In this document: one piece after another, positions 1 through 9,900 of the stretch
How positions within the stretch are numbered: the stretch's first letter is position 1
Layout: each line of letters opens with the position of its first letter
From: Pseudogracilibacillus sp037892545
GTDB lineage: Bacteria; Bacillota; Bacilli; Bacillales; Amphibacillaceae
Length of the DNA stretch: 64,000 nt
NCBI RefSeq assembly: GCF_037892545.1
Contig: NZ_JBBKBG010000001.1
Location: 62,001-126,000, forward strand
Reading direction: 5' to 3'
Notes under the pieces: model-generated
What the model saw: the letters and a program-made list of their open reading frames with translations, nothing else
What the model was told of the DNA's origin: nothing
The model's database searches: none
Made by a program: the position numbers and the translations under genes

Positions 1-22
1 ATACAGCTAATGAATGATAAAG

Positions 23-1555
23 CTATCCATTACTTTTCCATAAAATCTTTTTAAATTGTATCCATTCCTCTTTAGTAATACAGCGGAAAAGAAAAATAAA
101 GATAGTATATATACAAATAATTAGACCTAATAACATCATAAACATAAAGATTCCATCAATGATGATATATGTTTTCAACATATAGGCGACAGCATAGGTA
201 CTAATGAATAATAAAACTAATCGGAACACATTTTTAAAAGGAAGAAAAAACTTTGTTCGACGGTACAACAGTAAAAAATGTAAACACATAACAAAGAGAA
301 CGTACGTATTAAGGGCGATGACGACGCCATAAATTCCAAATGCCGAATGGGACGTAAAAACAATTAATATAGAAAATTTTACAATTGCCCCTAAAATATT
401 ATTCCACATCACTTCTCGAGCATAATTAAGTGATATAAGAATGGTTTGTAATGGTGTATGTATATAAAGACATAGAAAAAACGGTGCCATCATTTTTACA
501 AATAGACTTGCATTACTTGTACCATATATATATGTTAAAATAGGATTGGCAAACAACATAAAAATAATGGTTGCAACGGCACCAGATAAAAATGAAAATC
601 GAATTGCTTGTTCCATTCGTTCAAATAATACTTTTTGTTCATTTCGTGTTTGTAGCATAGAAACAGATGGTAATAATGCAACAGAGATAGAATTCGTTAT
701 AAATGTTGGTAAAAACAAAAGTGGCATGACAAAACCGGTTAATTCACCATATTGTTTCGTTGCTTCAACTGTACTATAGCCAGCTACTTTTAAGCTTTTT
801 GTCACGAAGATAGGTTCTAAAAAATTAGAAAAGGATTGTACTAATTTACTTGTCGTATGTGGTAAAGCAATCGTTAGTAAACTACTTAATATATGTGATG
901 ATTGCTTCGCTTGTGTTTTCTTTACTTGAAATTTTTTATATTGGTAATAAAGAAATAGGAATGAAGCAATTTCGCCAATTGTAATAGATACAACTGCACT
1001 TACTGCAGCATGTACAATTCCAAACTGGATAAAATAGTGGATGGCAACATATACGAAACCAATACGGACTATTTGTTCAATTACTAATCCAATACTTTGT
1101 GGTTTCATATTTTGTAACCCTTGAAAATATCCTTTAAATAATGAAGAAAATGCGATAATTGGAATAGCCGGAGCCAATGCATACAATAAATATTCTGTTC
1201 GTTCATCTGTTAATAAATACGTTGCAATGACCGGTGCAAAAACTATGAGTGAAACAGTAAAAAATATGCTCGTACATGTTATAATAATGAAAGCATATGT
1301 CATTATTTTTCGGATGCGTCCTTCGTCGTTTTTTGCATAAGCCTCCGCAATATTTTTGGAGATCGCTAACGGCAATCCTATTTGGGTTAGAGTTAATAGG
1401 AGGAACAATGTAGGCATTACTAACATATATAGCCCAATTCCTTCTTCACCCATTAATCTTGCTGTAATCATTCGGTTGATAAAACCAAGGAACCTTGTCA
1501 ACATACTAGCAACAATTAATACAATTGTGCCATATAGAAAAGATTGTTTCGTCAC
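23..1555 (-). CDS. spoVB: Stage V sporulation protein B, MVF-family flippase
   Basis: Polytopic membrane protein of 510 residues in the MviN/MATE-like polysaccharide exporter fold, with about 14 hydrophobic segments. The N-terminus (TKQSFLYGT, then LTRFLGFINR) and the internal block TKQYGELTGF match Bacillus SpoVB. The family is required for spore cortex peptidoglycan, probably by moving lipid-linked precursors in the mother cell. The GTG at 1555 is chosen because GAAAGGTGAGG lies just upstream and the protein then begins as SpoVB does. A 31-codon upstream extension in the same frame has no family similarity. It is divergent from comN, the usual Bacillus arrangement. The gene is complete. Confidence 0.93.
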   Translation of the reverse strand: MTKQSFLYGTIVLIVASMLTRFLGFINRMITARLMGEEGIGLYMLVMPTLFLLLTLTQIGLPLAISKNIAEAYAKNDEGRIRKIMTYAFIIITCTSIFFTVSLIVFAPVIATYLLTDERTEYLLYALAPAIPIIAFSSLFKGYFQGLQNMKPQSIGLVIEQIVRIGFVYVAIHYFIQFGIVHAAVSAVVSITIGEIASFLFLYYQYKKFQVKKTQAKQSSHILSSLLTIALPHTTSKLVQSFSNFLEPIFVTKSLKVAGYSTVEATKQYGELTGFVMPLLFLPTFITNSISVALLPSVSMLQTRNEQKVLFERMEQAIRFSFLSGAVATIIFMLFANPILTYIYGTSNASLFVKMMAPFFLCLYIHTPLQTILISLNYAREVMWNNILGAIVKFSILIVFTSHSAFGIYGVVIALNTYVLFVMCLHFLLLYRRTKFFLPFKNVFRLVLLFISTYAVAYMLKTYIIIDGIFMFMMLLGLIICIYTIFIFLFRCITKEEWIQFKKILWKSNG

Positions 1556-1664
1556 AACCTCACCTTTCTTTCTATTAGGAAGAAATACGATTATAATCAT
1601 ATATATGCTCTGTAACCTTACATAAATGACATAAATTATCGATTTCATAGAAAGGGGTTTATCA

Positions 1665-1961
1665 ATGGAAAGAAAACATGTACGTGAATGGAAAGAACAT
1701 GTTTATCCAGCATTAAAAAGTAAAGAATCTGAATTTAAACTTATTGGGTATAACGAAATAACCGTTGATGAGTTATGGCGTTGTTTAATGGAAACAATAT
1801 GGAAAAGTAATCCAGAAAAATATTTACATGAAATTGTTCAAGATATTTTTCATCTTCCAGCTAGTACGTACATGAATTTCATTACAGTGAATGCTTTAAA
1901 AGTGGATGATAGTGATTTAATGGCATCGATTCAAGCAGTTACAAACAATGAACAATCGTAA
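1665..1961 (+). CDS. comN: Post-transcriptional regulator of the ComN family
   Basis: Small soluble protein of 98 residues. In B. subtilis the homologue (YrzD/ComN) sits in the same place between spoVB and secDF and controls comE transcript accumulation after transcription. Recognisable blocks are WKEHVYPAL near the N-terminus and VDELWRCL around residues 33-40. The RBS AAAGGGG is 8 nt before the ATG. It is transcribed toward secDF with a 32-bp gap. The comEA-EB-EC genes lie about 42 kb away in this window, so both partners of the known regulatory pair are present. Family and position are clear; the regulatory role is transferred from B. subtilis. Confidence 0.82.
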   Translation: MERKHVREWKEHVYPALKSKESEFKLIGYNEITVDELWRCLMETIWKSNPEKYLHEIVQDIFHLPASTYMNFITVNALKVDDSDLMASIQAVTNNEQS

Positions 1962-1993
1962 ACGAAGCATACCTAAAGAGAGGAAATGAATGC

Positions 1994-4255
1994 ATGAAGA
2001 AAAGAAGTAGAATTATAGCGTTTCTCATTATCGTCGTAGCTTTTATGTCGATTATTGGAACGACTGTAACAGATATTAGTAAAAAAATTAATTTAGGATT
2101 AGATTTACAAGGTGGATTTGAAATTCTCTATGAAGTGGAACCAATTGATGAAAGTCAAGAGGTAAATCAATCCTTACTCGAAGGAACAGTCCAAACATTA
2201 AATGACCGTGTAAACCGATTAGGGATTAGTGAAACGGTCATAGATATTGAAGGAGATGACCGAATTCGTGTGCAATTAGCTGGTGTAGATAACCAAGAGG
2301 AAGCACGTGAAATGTTATCTACTTCAGCAAGATTATCCTTTAGAGATATTTATGATGAAGAACATTTAAATGGTTCGGATATTAAAGAAGGTAGTGCAAA
2401 ACAGGATTTTCACCAAGATACAAATCAACCAATTGTTACTTTACAATTAAAAGATGCAGAGAAATTTGCTGATGTAACGACAAAGATTAAAAATATGGGG
2501 GAAGGACAAAACTTACTCGTCATCTGGATGGACTTCCAAGAGGGAGAAGATGCATTTTTAGATGAGGTAGGAAAAGCTAACCCAAAATATATTTCGGCAC
2601 CTGCTGTATCTAGTACATTGAATACTACTAGTGTACAAATTGAAGGAGACTTTACAGTAGAAGAAGCGCAAAGACTTGCCGATATTATAAACTCTGGCTC
2701 ATTACCAGTGCAAATGACAGAATTATACTCCACATCTGTCGGGGCACAATTTGGAGAGCAAGCATTAAATGAAACGGTATTTGCAGGAATTATTGGTGTA
2801 GCAATTATTTTCTTATACATGATTGTTACTTATCGTTTTCCAGGATTTATTGCTGGAATCAATATTACCATCTATGTCTACTTAATTTTATTAGTGTTTC
2901 AATTAATGAATGGGGTATTAACATTACCAGGTATTGCAGCATTAATTCTCGGTGTTGGGATGGCTGTAGATGCAAACGTCTTAACATTTGAACGGATTAA
3001 AGAAGAATTACGTGCAGGTAAATCTGTCGTAGCTTCTTTTAAAGCTGGAGGAAAAAACTCGCTCGTTACGATTTTAGATGCGAATATTACGACGTTATTA
3101 GCTGCAGCAGTTCTATTTATTTTTGGTACGAGTTCTGTTAAAGGATTCGCAACGATGTTAATTGTTAGTATTTTAATTAGTTTCTTAACAGCGGTATTTG
3201 GTACTAGATTATTATTAAGTCTATGGATTCAAAGTGGTTTCTTAACGAAACGTAAAGGCTGGTTCGGTGTTAAGAAAGATCAAATTCAAGATATTAGTAA
3301 AAACAAAGAAGTAGAGCCAACGATCTTTCATCGTCGTGTCGATATTGTGAAACATCGTAAAAAGATTTTCACTTTGACGATTTCACTATTAATAATTGGG
3401 ATTGCATCTTTATCGTTCTTACAATTAAATCCGGGCATTGATTTTACAAGTGGATCACGTGTGGAAATTTTATCAGATGAAACCATTTCGACAACATCCA
3501 TAGAAGATGCGATGGAAGAATTAGATTTAGAAGCAAAATCTATTGTTACATCTGGAGAAAATGGTGAAATAGCCGTTGTACGATATGATTCTGTATTAAA
3601 TAAAGAAAAGATAAATGAAGTGAAAAATTATTTCATGGACAAGTATGGACACGAGCCAAGTGTAAGTGTTGTTTCTCCAATTGTCGGACAAGAATTAGTG
3701 AAAAATGCCATTAAAGCATTAGCAATTGCGGCACTTGGAATGATTATTTATGTGACAATGCGTTTTGAGTTTTATTTCTCGATTACAGCAATTGTTGCTC
3801 TGTTACATGATGTCTTTTTCATGCTCGTTATATTTAGTATTTTCCAAATTGAATTTGACGTTACAATCGTCGCTGCAATTTTAACCATTGTTGGATATTC
3901 GATTAATAATACGATTGTCGTATTCGATCGAATTCGGGAAAATATTCGTGCGAAAAATAAATTAATTAAATCAAAAGATGAATTGGCAAAAATTATTAAT
4001 GATAGTTTAATTCAAACATTTATGCGTAGTATTAATACGACAATGACAACATTAATTGCCGTATTATCTTTCTTAATTTTAGGTGCTGAATCGATTTCAG
4101 GATTTGCGATTGCATTAGTTGTTGGGTTAATAGCTGGATCTTACTCATCTTTATTCTTAGCTTCCCAATTATGGTTATGGTTACGAGGCAGAAATTTAAA
4201 AGAAAAACCAATCGATTTCAGAAAGAAAAAGCGTATAGAAGGTCCACAAGTATAA
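1994..4255 (+). CDS. secDF: Fused SecD/SecF protein translocase subunit
   Basis: RND-type membrane protein of 753 residues that uses proton-motive force to help pull proteins through SecYEG. The SecD half starts with one membrane helix (residues 6-25) and the signature LGLDLQGG at 34-41. The SecF half restarts near residue 480 with NPGIDFTSG. Each half ends in a cluster of hydrophobic helices, giving about 12 segments. A single-chain SecDF is typical of Bacillus (737 residues in B. subtilis). The conserved block GMAVDANVLTFERI lies in the SecD half, and GYSINNTIVVFDRIRENI in SecF. Confidence 0.96.
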   Translation: MKKRSRIIAFLIIVVAFMSIIGTTVTDISKKINLGLDLQGGFEILYEVEPIDESQEVNQSLLEGTVQTLNDRVNRLGISETVIDIEGDDRIRVQLAGVDNQEEAREMLSTSARLSFRDIYDEEHLNGSDIKEGSAKQDFHQDTNQPIVTLQLKDAEKFADVTTKIKNMGEGQNLLVIWMDFQEGEDAFLDEVGKANPKYISAPAVSSTLNTTSVQIEGDFTVEEAQRLADIINSGSLPVQMTELYSTSVGAQFGEQALNETVFAGIIGVAIIFLYMIVTYRFPGFIAGINITIYVYLILLVFQLMNGVLTLPGIAALILGVGMAVDANVLTFERIKEELRAGKSVVASFKAGGKNSLVTILDANITTLLAAAVLFIFGTSSVKGFATMLIVSILISFLTAVFGTRLLLSLWIQSGFLTKRKGWFGVKKDQIQDISKNKEVEPTIFHRRVDIVKHRKKIFTLTISLLIIGIASLSFLQLNPGIDFTSGSRVEILSDETISTTSIEDAMEELDLEAKSIVTSGENGEIAVVRYDSVLNKEKINEVKNYFMDKYGHEPSVSVVSPIVGQELVKNAIKALAIAALGMIIYVTMRFEFYFSITAIVALLHDVFFMLVIFSIFQIEFDVTIVAAILTIVGYSINNTIVVFDRIRENIRAKNKLIKSKDELAKIINDSLIQTFMRSINTTMTTLIAVLSFLILGAESISGFAIALVVGLIAGSYSSLFLASQLWLWLRGRNLKEKPIDFRKKKRIEGPQV

Positions 4256-4276
4256 TAAGGCAGAGGTGATGGATTC

Positions 4277-4603
4277 ATGAAAGGTCAAACATATGTTATT
4301 TTAGCAATTGTCTTTACAATTATTATCTCCGTATTTGCTGTTTTAAATATTGATGAAGTAGAGGTAAACTATTTATTTTGGAGTGGTTCATCCCCGTTAA
4401 TTTTTGTTATTTTATTTTCTGTTTTACTTGGTGGATTACTAATGATGATGGTTGCAAGTAAAAAACATTTTCAACTAAAAAAACAGATCAAAAAATTAGA
4501 AGCGCAACTACAAATGAGAAATGAACAGGAAATTATTGATGTTACGACAGATGTGGAAGAAGAAACATCTATCCGTTCATCACAAGATGAAGACTTAAAG
4601 TAA
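4277..4603 (+). CDS. yrvD: LapA-domain (DUF1049) membrane protein, YrvD-like
   Basis: 108-residue protein with two membrane helices (about residues 5-22 and 40-62) joined by a short loop containing VEVNYLFWSG, followed by a basic coiled segment (HFQLKKQIKKLEAQL) and an acidic tail. This is the DUF1049/LapA layout. It occupies the position of yrvD between secDF and recJ in B. subtilis. The AGAGGTGA RBS is placed well. No function is established for the Bacillota members; the lipopolysaccharide link of the name comes from Gram-negative bacteria and should not be assumed here. Confidence 0.75.
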   Translation: MKGQTYVILAIVFTIIISVFAVLNIDEVEVNYLFWSGSSPLIFVILFSVLLGGLLMMMVASKKHFQLKKQIKKLEAQLQMRNEQEIIDVTTDVEEETSIRSSQDEDLK

Positions 4604-4636
4604 TTGTCTTTACTCTGAAAAGCAAGGAGGAAATGT

Positions 4637-6940
4637 ATGTTAAAGAGTAAGGCGAATTGGATCGTCGAAACAGTAGATGAGGATGTTGATGTGTCGATTA
4701 TAGATCAATTATTACAACGTCGTGGCATTACAACAGAATCAGAGAGACAACAATTTTTATATCCGAGCTTGGATCAGATTTCTGATCCAAGCCAATTCAA
4801 TGATATGGATGAAGCGAAAGAACGTGTGTTTTCGGCGATTGAAAATGGGGAGAAGATTTTCGTTTACGGAGATTATGATGCAGATGGCGTTACATCAACA
4901 ACTGTATTAATGAAGGCGTTACAAACGTTAGATGCAAAATGTGATTACTATATTCCTAATCGATTTCTAGAAGGATATGGATTAAACAAAGTCGCGATTG
5001 ACTATATGGCAAATGAAGGTGCTTCTTTAATCATTACCGTTGACAATGGAATTGCAAATGTAGAAGAAGCTGCTTATATTAAAAGTCTTGGCATGGATGT
5101 CATCATTACTGATCACCATGAAGTACAAGATGAAGTTCCTGATGCATTAGCCATTATTCACCCGAAATTATCACCAGCATATCCATGCAAATATTTAGCA
5201 GGTGTTGGGGTTGCATTTCAATTTGCTTACCATCTATTAGATTATATGCCGACAGAATGGCTTGATTTAGTTGCAATTGGTACGGTTGCTGACCTCGTTC
5301 CATTAGTCGATGAAAACCGTGTACTTGTTACATACGGCTTAAAACAATTAGCAAAAACTGACAATATCGGGCTTCAAACATTAAAGAAAATCGCCAATGT
5401 AGGAGAAGAAATTTCTGAAAAAGACATAGGATTTATATTGGCGCCACGTATAAATGCGGTGGGACGTTTGGATAATGCAACATTAGCTGTTCAACTTTTA
5501 TTAACGGAAGATGAAGAAGAAGCGCAATTTTTAGCAGAAGAAATAGAAGAACTAAATAAAGAAAGACAGCAAATTGTAGAAAAAATTGTGCAGCAAGCGG
5601 AAGGGAAAGTAAATAACAATGATGGTGTTATTATATTGTATGACGAACAATGGCATGAAGGAGTATTAGGGATTGCTGCTTCTAGGCTCGTACAAAAATT
5701 TGATCGTCCAGTTATTATGTTGACATATAAACAAGATACCAATGAATTAAAAGGATCTGCACGAAGTATTGGTGCATTTGATTTATTTGAAAATTGTATG
5801 GAAATCAAACATTTATTTTCTGCCTTTGGGGGACATGCACAAGCAGCTGGTATGACGTTCCCGATGGAAAATCTTGATGAAATTAAACAATTTTTACATG
5901 AACGTATTTATTCATTGTTAGATAAAGAAGATTTTAAGCGACAAATTCATATTGATGCATCTGTTTCCATCGATGCACTAACGGAAAATTTAGTGCAACA
6001 AATTAATGCATTAGCTCCTTTTGGAATGAAAAATGAAGAACCAATTTTACATGTACGAGGAATCCCTTCTCAAGTGCGGCAAATTGGGCAAGATAATAAA
6101 CATTTAAAATTGCAATTCAAAAAAGATGCCGGTGTATTAGATGTGATTGCCTTTTCGAAAGGAGAACTTTTTCATTTTATATCAGAGAAAACACCGATCG
6201 ATATCGTAGGGAAATTACAAATAAATGAATGGAACGGAATAAAAACAGTACAAATATTTATGGAAGATATGGCAATTCATGAATGGCAATTGTTTGATTA
6301 TCGTGGGAAACGATCGGAAAGAAATATCGTTCCTTTTTTTAATCATTATGATGCTAATTTAGTTGTCGTATATGAAAATGAAACGATGCAACAGTTTGCA
6401 CATTATTCCAATGTCCAAACCATTACGTATGAAGTAACACCTTCTACGTTAGAAAAAGTAGATTGTTTATATATTTATGATTTACCGCATGACTTAACCG
6501 TGTTACAAGAGATTGTAAAACATACCCAACCAAATGCGATTCATTTGTGCTTTGAAGCGACAGAGGATGCATTTTTACAATCCATTCCAGCGCGTGACGA
6601 ATTTAAACAGATGTATCGTTTCTTATTTCAACAAGAACCTGTACATTTAAAATCCGATTTACCAAAAATTATTTACCAACAAAAATGGTCGAAAGAAAAA
6701 GCGATATTTATGTTAAAAGTATTTTTTGACTTAAAATTTATTCGTGTTGAAAATGATTTGGTGTATATGAATCCAGACGTGGAAAAAACACCATTAGACA
6801 AATCACGAACTTATCAATTTCAATTACAACAAAGTGAAATTGAACGTACGCTATATTATTCAAATTATAATGAATTAAAATCATGGTTTTTGCCATTGAT
6901 GCATGAAGAAGAGGAAAACAGAGAGGAAGTAACATTATGA
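4637..6940 (+). CDS. recJ: Single-stranded-DNA-specific 5'-3' exonuclease RecJ
   Basis: 767-residue DHH-superfamily nuclease that degrades single-stranded DNA from 5' ends in recombination and mismatch repair. Metal-binding motifs are visible: VYGDYDADGVTST near residue 75, VDNG near 135 and TDHHE near 157. The DHHA1 segment follows with SAFGGHAQAAG near residue 395, then an OB-like domain. The C-terminal part beyond about residue 560 is the extra domain typical of Bacillus RecJ. RBS AAGGAGG precedes the ATG. The stop overlaps the apt start by 4 nt (ATGA), so recJ and apt are probably translationally coupled. Confidence 0.96.
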   Translation: MLKSKANWIVETVDEDVDVSIIDQLLQRRGITTESERQQFLYPSLDQISDPSQFNDMDEAKERVFSAIENGEKIFVYGDYDADGVTSTTVLMKALQTLDAKCDYYIPNRFLEGYGLNKVAIDYMANEGASLIITVDNGIANVEEAAYIKSLGMDVIITDHHEVQDEVPDALAIIHPKLSPAYPCKYLAGVGVAFQFAYHLLDYMPTEWLDLVAIGTVADLVPLVDENRVLVTYGLKQLAKTDNIGLQTLKKIANVGEEISEKDIGFILAPRINAVGRLDNATLAVQLLLTEDEEEAQFLAEEIEELNKERQQIVEKIVQQAEGKVNNNDGVIILYDEQWHEGVLGIAASRLVQKFDRPVIMLTYKQDTNELKGSARSIGAFDLFENCMEIKHLFSAFGGHAQAAGMTFPMENLDEIKQFLHERIYSLLDKEDFKRQIHIDASVSIDALTENLVQQINALAPFGMKNEEPILHVRGIPSQVRQIGQDNKHLKLQFKKDAGVLDVIAFSKGELFHFISEKTPIDIVGKLQINEWNGIKTVQIFMEDMAIHEWQLFDYRGKRSERNIVPFFNHYDANLVVVYENETMQQFAHYSNVQTITYEVTPSTLEKVDCLYIYDLPHDLTVLQEIVKHTQPNAIHLCFEATEDAFLQSIPARDEFKQMYRFLFQQEPVHLKSDLPKIIYQQKWSKEKAIFMLKVFFDLKFIRVENDLVYMNPDVEKTPLDKSRTYQFQLQQSEIERTLYYSNYNELKSWFLPLMHEEEENREEVTL

Positions 6941-7452
6941 ACTTAAAAGAACATGTTGCAATTGTACAAGATTGGCCGATTGAAGGGGTAGAATTTAAAG
7001 ATATTACACCACTTATGGCAAACGGGGAAGCTTATGCCTACGCTGTAGAGGAGATTGCAAAATATGCTGAGCAAAAAGAAATTGATTTAATTGTAGGACC
7101 AGAAGCGAGAGGCTTTATTATTGGTTGTCCTGTCGCATATAAATTGGGGATAGGATTTGTTCCAGTACGTAAAGAAGGGAAACTACCACGTGAAGTGATT
7201 AAAGTTGATTATGGTTTAGAATATGGAGAAAATGTGTTAACAATGCATAAAGATGCAATTAAACCTGGACAACGTATATTAATTACAGATGACTTATTAG
7301 CAACTGGTGGTACAATAGAAGCAACGATAAAATTAATTGAACAACTTGGTGGTGTCGTAGTAGGTTGTGCATTTTTAATTGAATTAGCCTATTTAGATGG
7401 TATGAGCAAGTTAGAAAATTACGATGTTTTAACATTAATGAGATACGAATAA
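6937..7452 (+). CDS. apt: Adenine phosphoribosyltransferase
   Basis: 171-residue type I phosphoribosyltransferase that converts adenine and PRPP to AMP in purine salvage. The PRPP loop ILITDDLLATGGT lies near residues 111-123, and the flexible-loop and dimer regions (GPEARGF, RKEGKLPRE) are intact. The length equals the family norm. The ATG overlaps the recJ stop. It is followed by relA after a 219-bp gap that contains a long inverted repeat. Apt beside the (p)ppGpp synthetase is the conserved Bacillus order. Confidence 0.96.
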   Translation: MNLKEHVAIVQDWPIEGVEFKDITPLMANGEAYAYAVEEIAKYAEQKEIDLIVGPEARGFIIGCPVAYKLGIGFVPVRKEGKLPREVIKVDYGLEYGENVLTMHKDAIKPGQRILITDDLLATGGTIEATIKLIEQLGGVVVGCAFLIELAYLDGMSKLENYDVLTLMRYE

Positions 7453-7480
7453 ACCGATCACAAACAACTATATGTAGTAA

Positions 7481-7606
7481 GTAAAAGTTACAAATCTTTT
7501 GATTAGGTTCACAACATCATAAATATCATTTGAAACACGAAGGTGCTTGTAGTACATGTCTGTATGGTTACTTTCACTAAGCTATTCGTGTTTCCATAAC
7601 TTTTAC
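7481..7606 (+). other. Nested inverted repeats in the relA leader
   Basis: Two perfect 10-bp arm pairs nest here. The outer arms are GTAAAAGTTA (7481-7490) and TAACTTTTAC (7597-7606). The inner arms are GAAACACGAA (7532-7541) and TTCGTGTTTC (7585-7594). A further GCTT/AAGC pair (7545-7548 with 7579-7582) could continue the inner stem. The 3' arms are almost adjacent (TTTC-CA-TAAC), while 41 nt separate the 5' arms. It lies 66 bp before the relA start. A structured leader or a protein-binding site are both possible; no known RNA class was recognised. Confidence 0.5.
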
Positions 7607-7671
7607 ATTTACAATTGATTCGAAATATATGTCGATCGGCCCATAACTTAGATGAAATTTAGGTGATACCC

Positions 7672-9882
7672 ATGTCAAAAGATAAAATAGTAACGATTGA
7701 CGATATTATTCAAAAAGCAGAGCAATATTTATCAGACGATGATGTTTTATTTATTTACCGTGCTTATGAATTCGCCAAGGATGCACATGAAGGTCAATAT
7801 CGGAAATCAGGCGAACCGTATATTATTCATCCTGTGCAAGTTGCAGGTATTTTAGTTGATTTAGATATGGATCCTGAAACAGTTGCAGGTGGATTTTTAC
7901 ATGATGTGGTAGAAGACACGGATGTAACAAAAGAAGAAATCGCAGAAGCATTTAATGATGAAGTTGCAATGCTTGTGGATGGCGTTACGAAACTAGGAAA
8001 AATTAAATATAAATCAAAAGAAGCACAACAAGCCGAAAACCATCGAAAAATGTTCGTTGCCATGGCGAAAGATATTCGTGTCATTTTAATTAAATTGGCA
8101 GACCGGTTACATAATATGCGTACGTTAAAACATTTACCGAACGAAAAACAACGACGCATTTCAAATGAAACATTGGAAATTTTCGCTCCATTGGCACATC
8201 GACTTGGAATGTCAACGATTAAATGGGAATTAGAAGATACTGCGTTAAGGTATTTAAATCCACAAGAATATTATCGTATTGTGCAATTAATGCGACAAAA
8301 ACGAGATCAGCGTGAATCATATATCGATGAAATTATTGATGAAATTGCAAATGAATTAGCAAACGTTCGTATTGAAGCAGAAATTTCTGGACGACCGAAA
8401 CACATTTATAGTATTTATCGAAAAATGCAAGCGCAAGGTGTCGCTTTCAATGAAATTTATGACTTATTAGCTGTCCGTATTATTGTGGACAGTATTAAAG
8501 ATTGTTATGCAGTTTTAGGAATTATTCATACGTACTGGAAACCGATGCCTGGTCGTTTTAAAGATTATATAGCAATGCCGAAACCGAATCTATATCAGTC
8601 CCTTCATACGACAGTAATTGGTCCAGAGGGAGAACCATTAGAAGTGCAAATTCGAACGAAAGAAATGCATGAAATTGCAGAATATGGTATTGCTGCACAT
8701 TGGGCATATAAAGAAGGAAAACAACTTCATCAAAACAAATCAAGTTTTGCTGAAAAATTAACATGGTTTAGAGAGATTTTAGATTGGCAACAAGATACAC
8801 ATGATGCAGAGGAATTTGTTGAGTCATTAAAAGTAGATTTATTCTCTGATATGGTTTATGTATTTACCCCAAAAGGCGATGTCATTGAATTGCCGTCTGG
8901 GTCTATTCCTTTAGACTTTGCTTATCGCATTCATACCGAAATTGGAAATAAAACAGTTGGAGCACGAGTGAATGGGAAAATGGAGCCATTAGATTATAAA
9001 TTAAAAAATGGGGACATTGTCGAAATTATTACATCTAGACATTCCTATGGTCCGTCACAAGATTGGTTGAAACTGACTCAATCTTCACAAGCAAAAAGTA
9101 AAATTAAACAATATTTCAAAAAACAGAGTAAAGAAGAAAATATTGAAAAAGGAAAAGAAGAAGTAGAAAAAGGAATTAAAGAACTTGGATTTACAACAAA
9201 AGAAGTGTTAACAGAAGAAAATATTAAACGTGTTTGTGAAAAGTTTAATTTCCAAAATGAAGATGATTTATATGCTGCGGTTGGGTATCAAGGAATTACC
9301 AGTTCTTTAATTGTGACACGTTTAACAGATAAATTACGTAAAGAAAAAGAGTTAGAAGAACAACAGTTAGAATCTTCCACAGAAGAAGTAAATAAAGTAA
9401 TTCAAGAGAAAGCGGCGCCAATTGGTAAATCAGATTCGGGCGTCATCGTCGAGGGAATCGACAACATATTAGTTCGTTTATCTAGATGTTGTAATCCTGT
9501 GCCAAATGATGATATTGTCGGCTATATTACGAAAGGTCGCGGTGTATCTGTTCACCGCACAGATTGTCCGAATATACAATCCGACGAAGCAAAAGACCGA
9601 ATGCTAGAAGTACGTTGGCGCAATACAAATACGTTTTCAAAAGATTATTATTTAGATCTTGAAATTTCTGGTTATGATCGTCACGGGTTATTAAATGAAA
9701 TTTTACAAGTTGTAAATGAGACGAACACACAAATTTCTTCCGTAAGTGGACGGGCAGATAAAAATAAAATAGCACATATTCATATGACTGTTTTAATTAA
9801 AAATACAGATCACTTACATTATGTTGTCGATAAAATTAAACAAGTAAAAGATATTTATGCAGTAACACGTACAGTTCATTAA
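7672..9882 (+). CDS. relA: Bifunctional (p)ppGpp synthetase/hydrolase
   Basis: 736-residue Rel enzyme that makes and degrades the stringent-response alarmone. Domains in order: HD hydrolase with HDVVEDTD near residues 77-84; synthetase with GRPKHIYSIYRKM near 245 and MPKPNLYQSLHTTVIG near 303; TGS domain around 390-450; zinc-finger-like region with CCNPVPNDDIVG near 605; ACT domain at the C-terminus. The hydrolase motif is intact, so the enzyme should be bifunctional. The ATG at 7672 is preferred over an in-frame GTG at 7663 because AGGTG (7661-7665) is 6 nt before it. Inverted repeats precede the gene. Confidence 0.96.
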   Translation: MSKDKIVTIDDIIQKAEQYLSDDDVLFIYRAYEFAKDAHEGQYRKSGEPYIIHPVQVAGILVDLDMDPETVAGGFLHDVVEDTDVTKEEIAEAFNDEVAMLVDGVTKLGKIKYKSKEAQQAENHRKMFVAMAKDIRVILIKLADRLHNMRTLKHLPNEKQRRISNETLEIFAPLAHRLGMSTIKWELEDTALRYLNPQEYYRIVQLMRQKRDQRESYIDEIIDEIANELANVRIEAEISGRPKHIYSIYRKMQAQGVAFNEIYDLLAVRIIVDSIKDCYAVLGIIHTYWKPMPGRFKDYIAMPKPNLYQSLHTTVIGPEGEPLEVQIRTKEMHEIAEYGIAAHWAYKEGKQLHQNKSSFAEKLTWFREILDWQQDTHDAEEFVESLKVDLFSDMVYVFTPKGDVIELPSGSIPLDFAYRIHTEIGNKTVGARVNGKMEPLDYKLKNGDIVEIITSRHSYGPSQDWLKLTQSSQAKSKIKQYFKKQSKEENIEKGKEEVEKGIKELGFTTKEVLTEENIKRVCEKFNFQNEDDLYAAVGYQGITSSLIVTRLTDKLRKEKELEEQQLESSTEEVNKVIQEKAAPIGKSDSGVIVEGIDNILVRLSRCCNPVPNDDIVGYITKGRGVSVHRTDCPNIQSDEAKDRMLEVRWRNTNTFSKDYYLDLEISGYDRHGLLNEILQVVNETNTQISSVSGRADKNKIAHIHMTVLIKNTDHLHYVVDKIKQVKDIYAVTRTVH

Positions 9883-9900
9883 AAAAAGGAGTTATGTCAG

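Noticed and set aside
7481..7606. Inverted repeats before relA as a MITE
   Set aside because: No target-site duplication flanks the outer arms and no transposon-like ends were recognised; kept as a leader structure instead.
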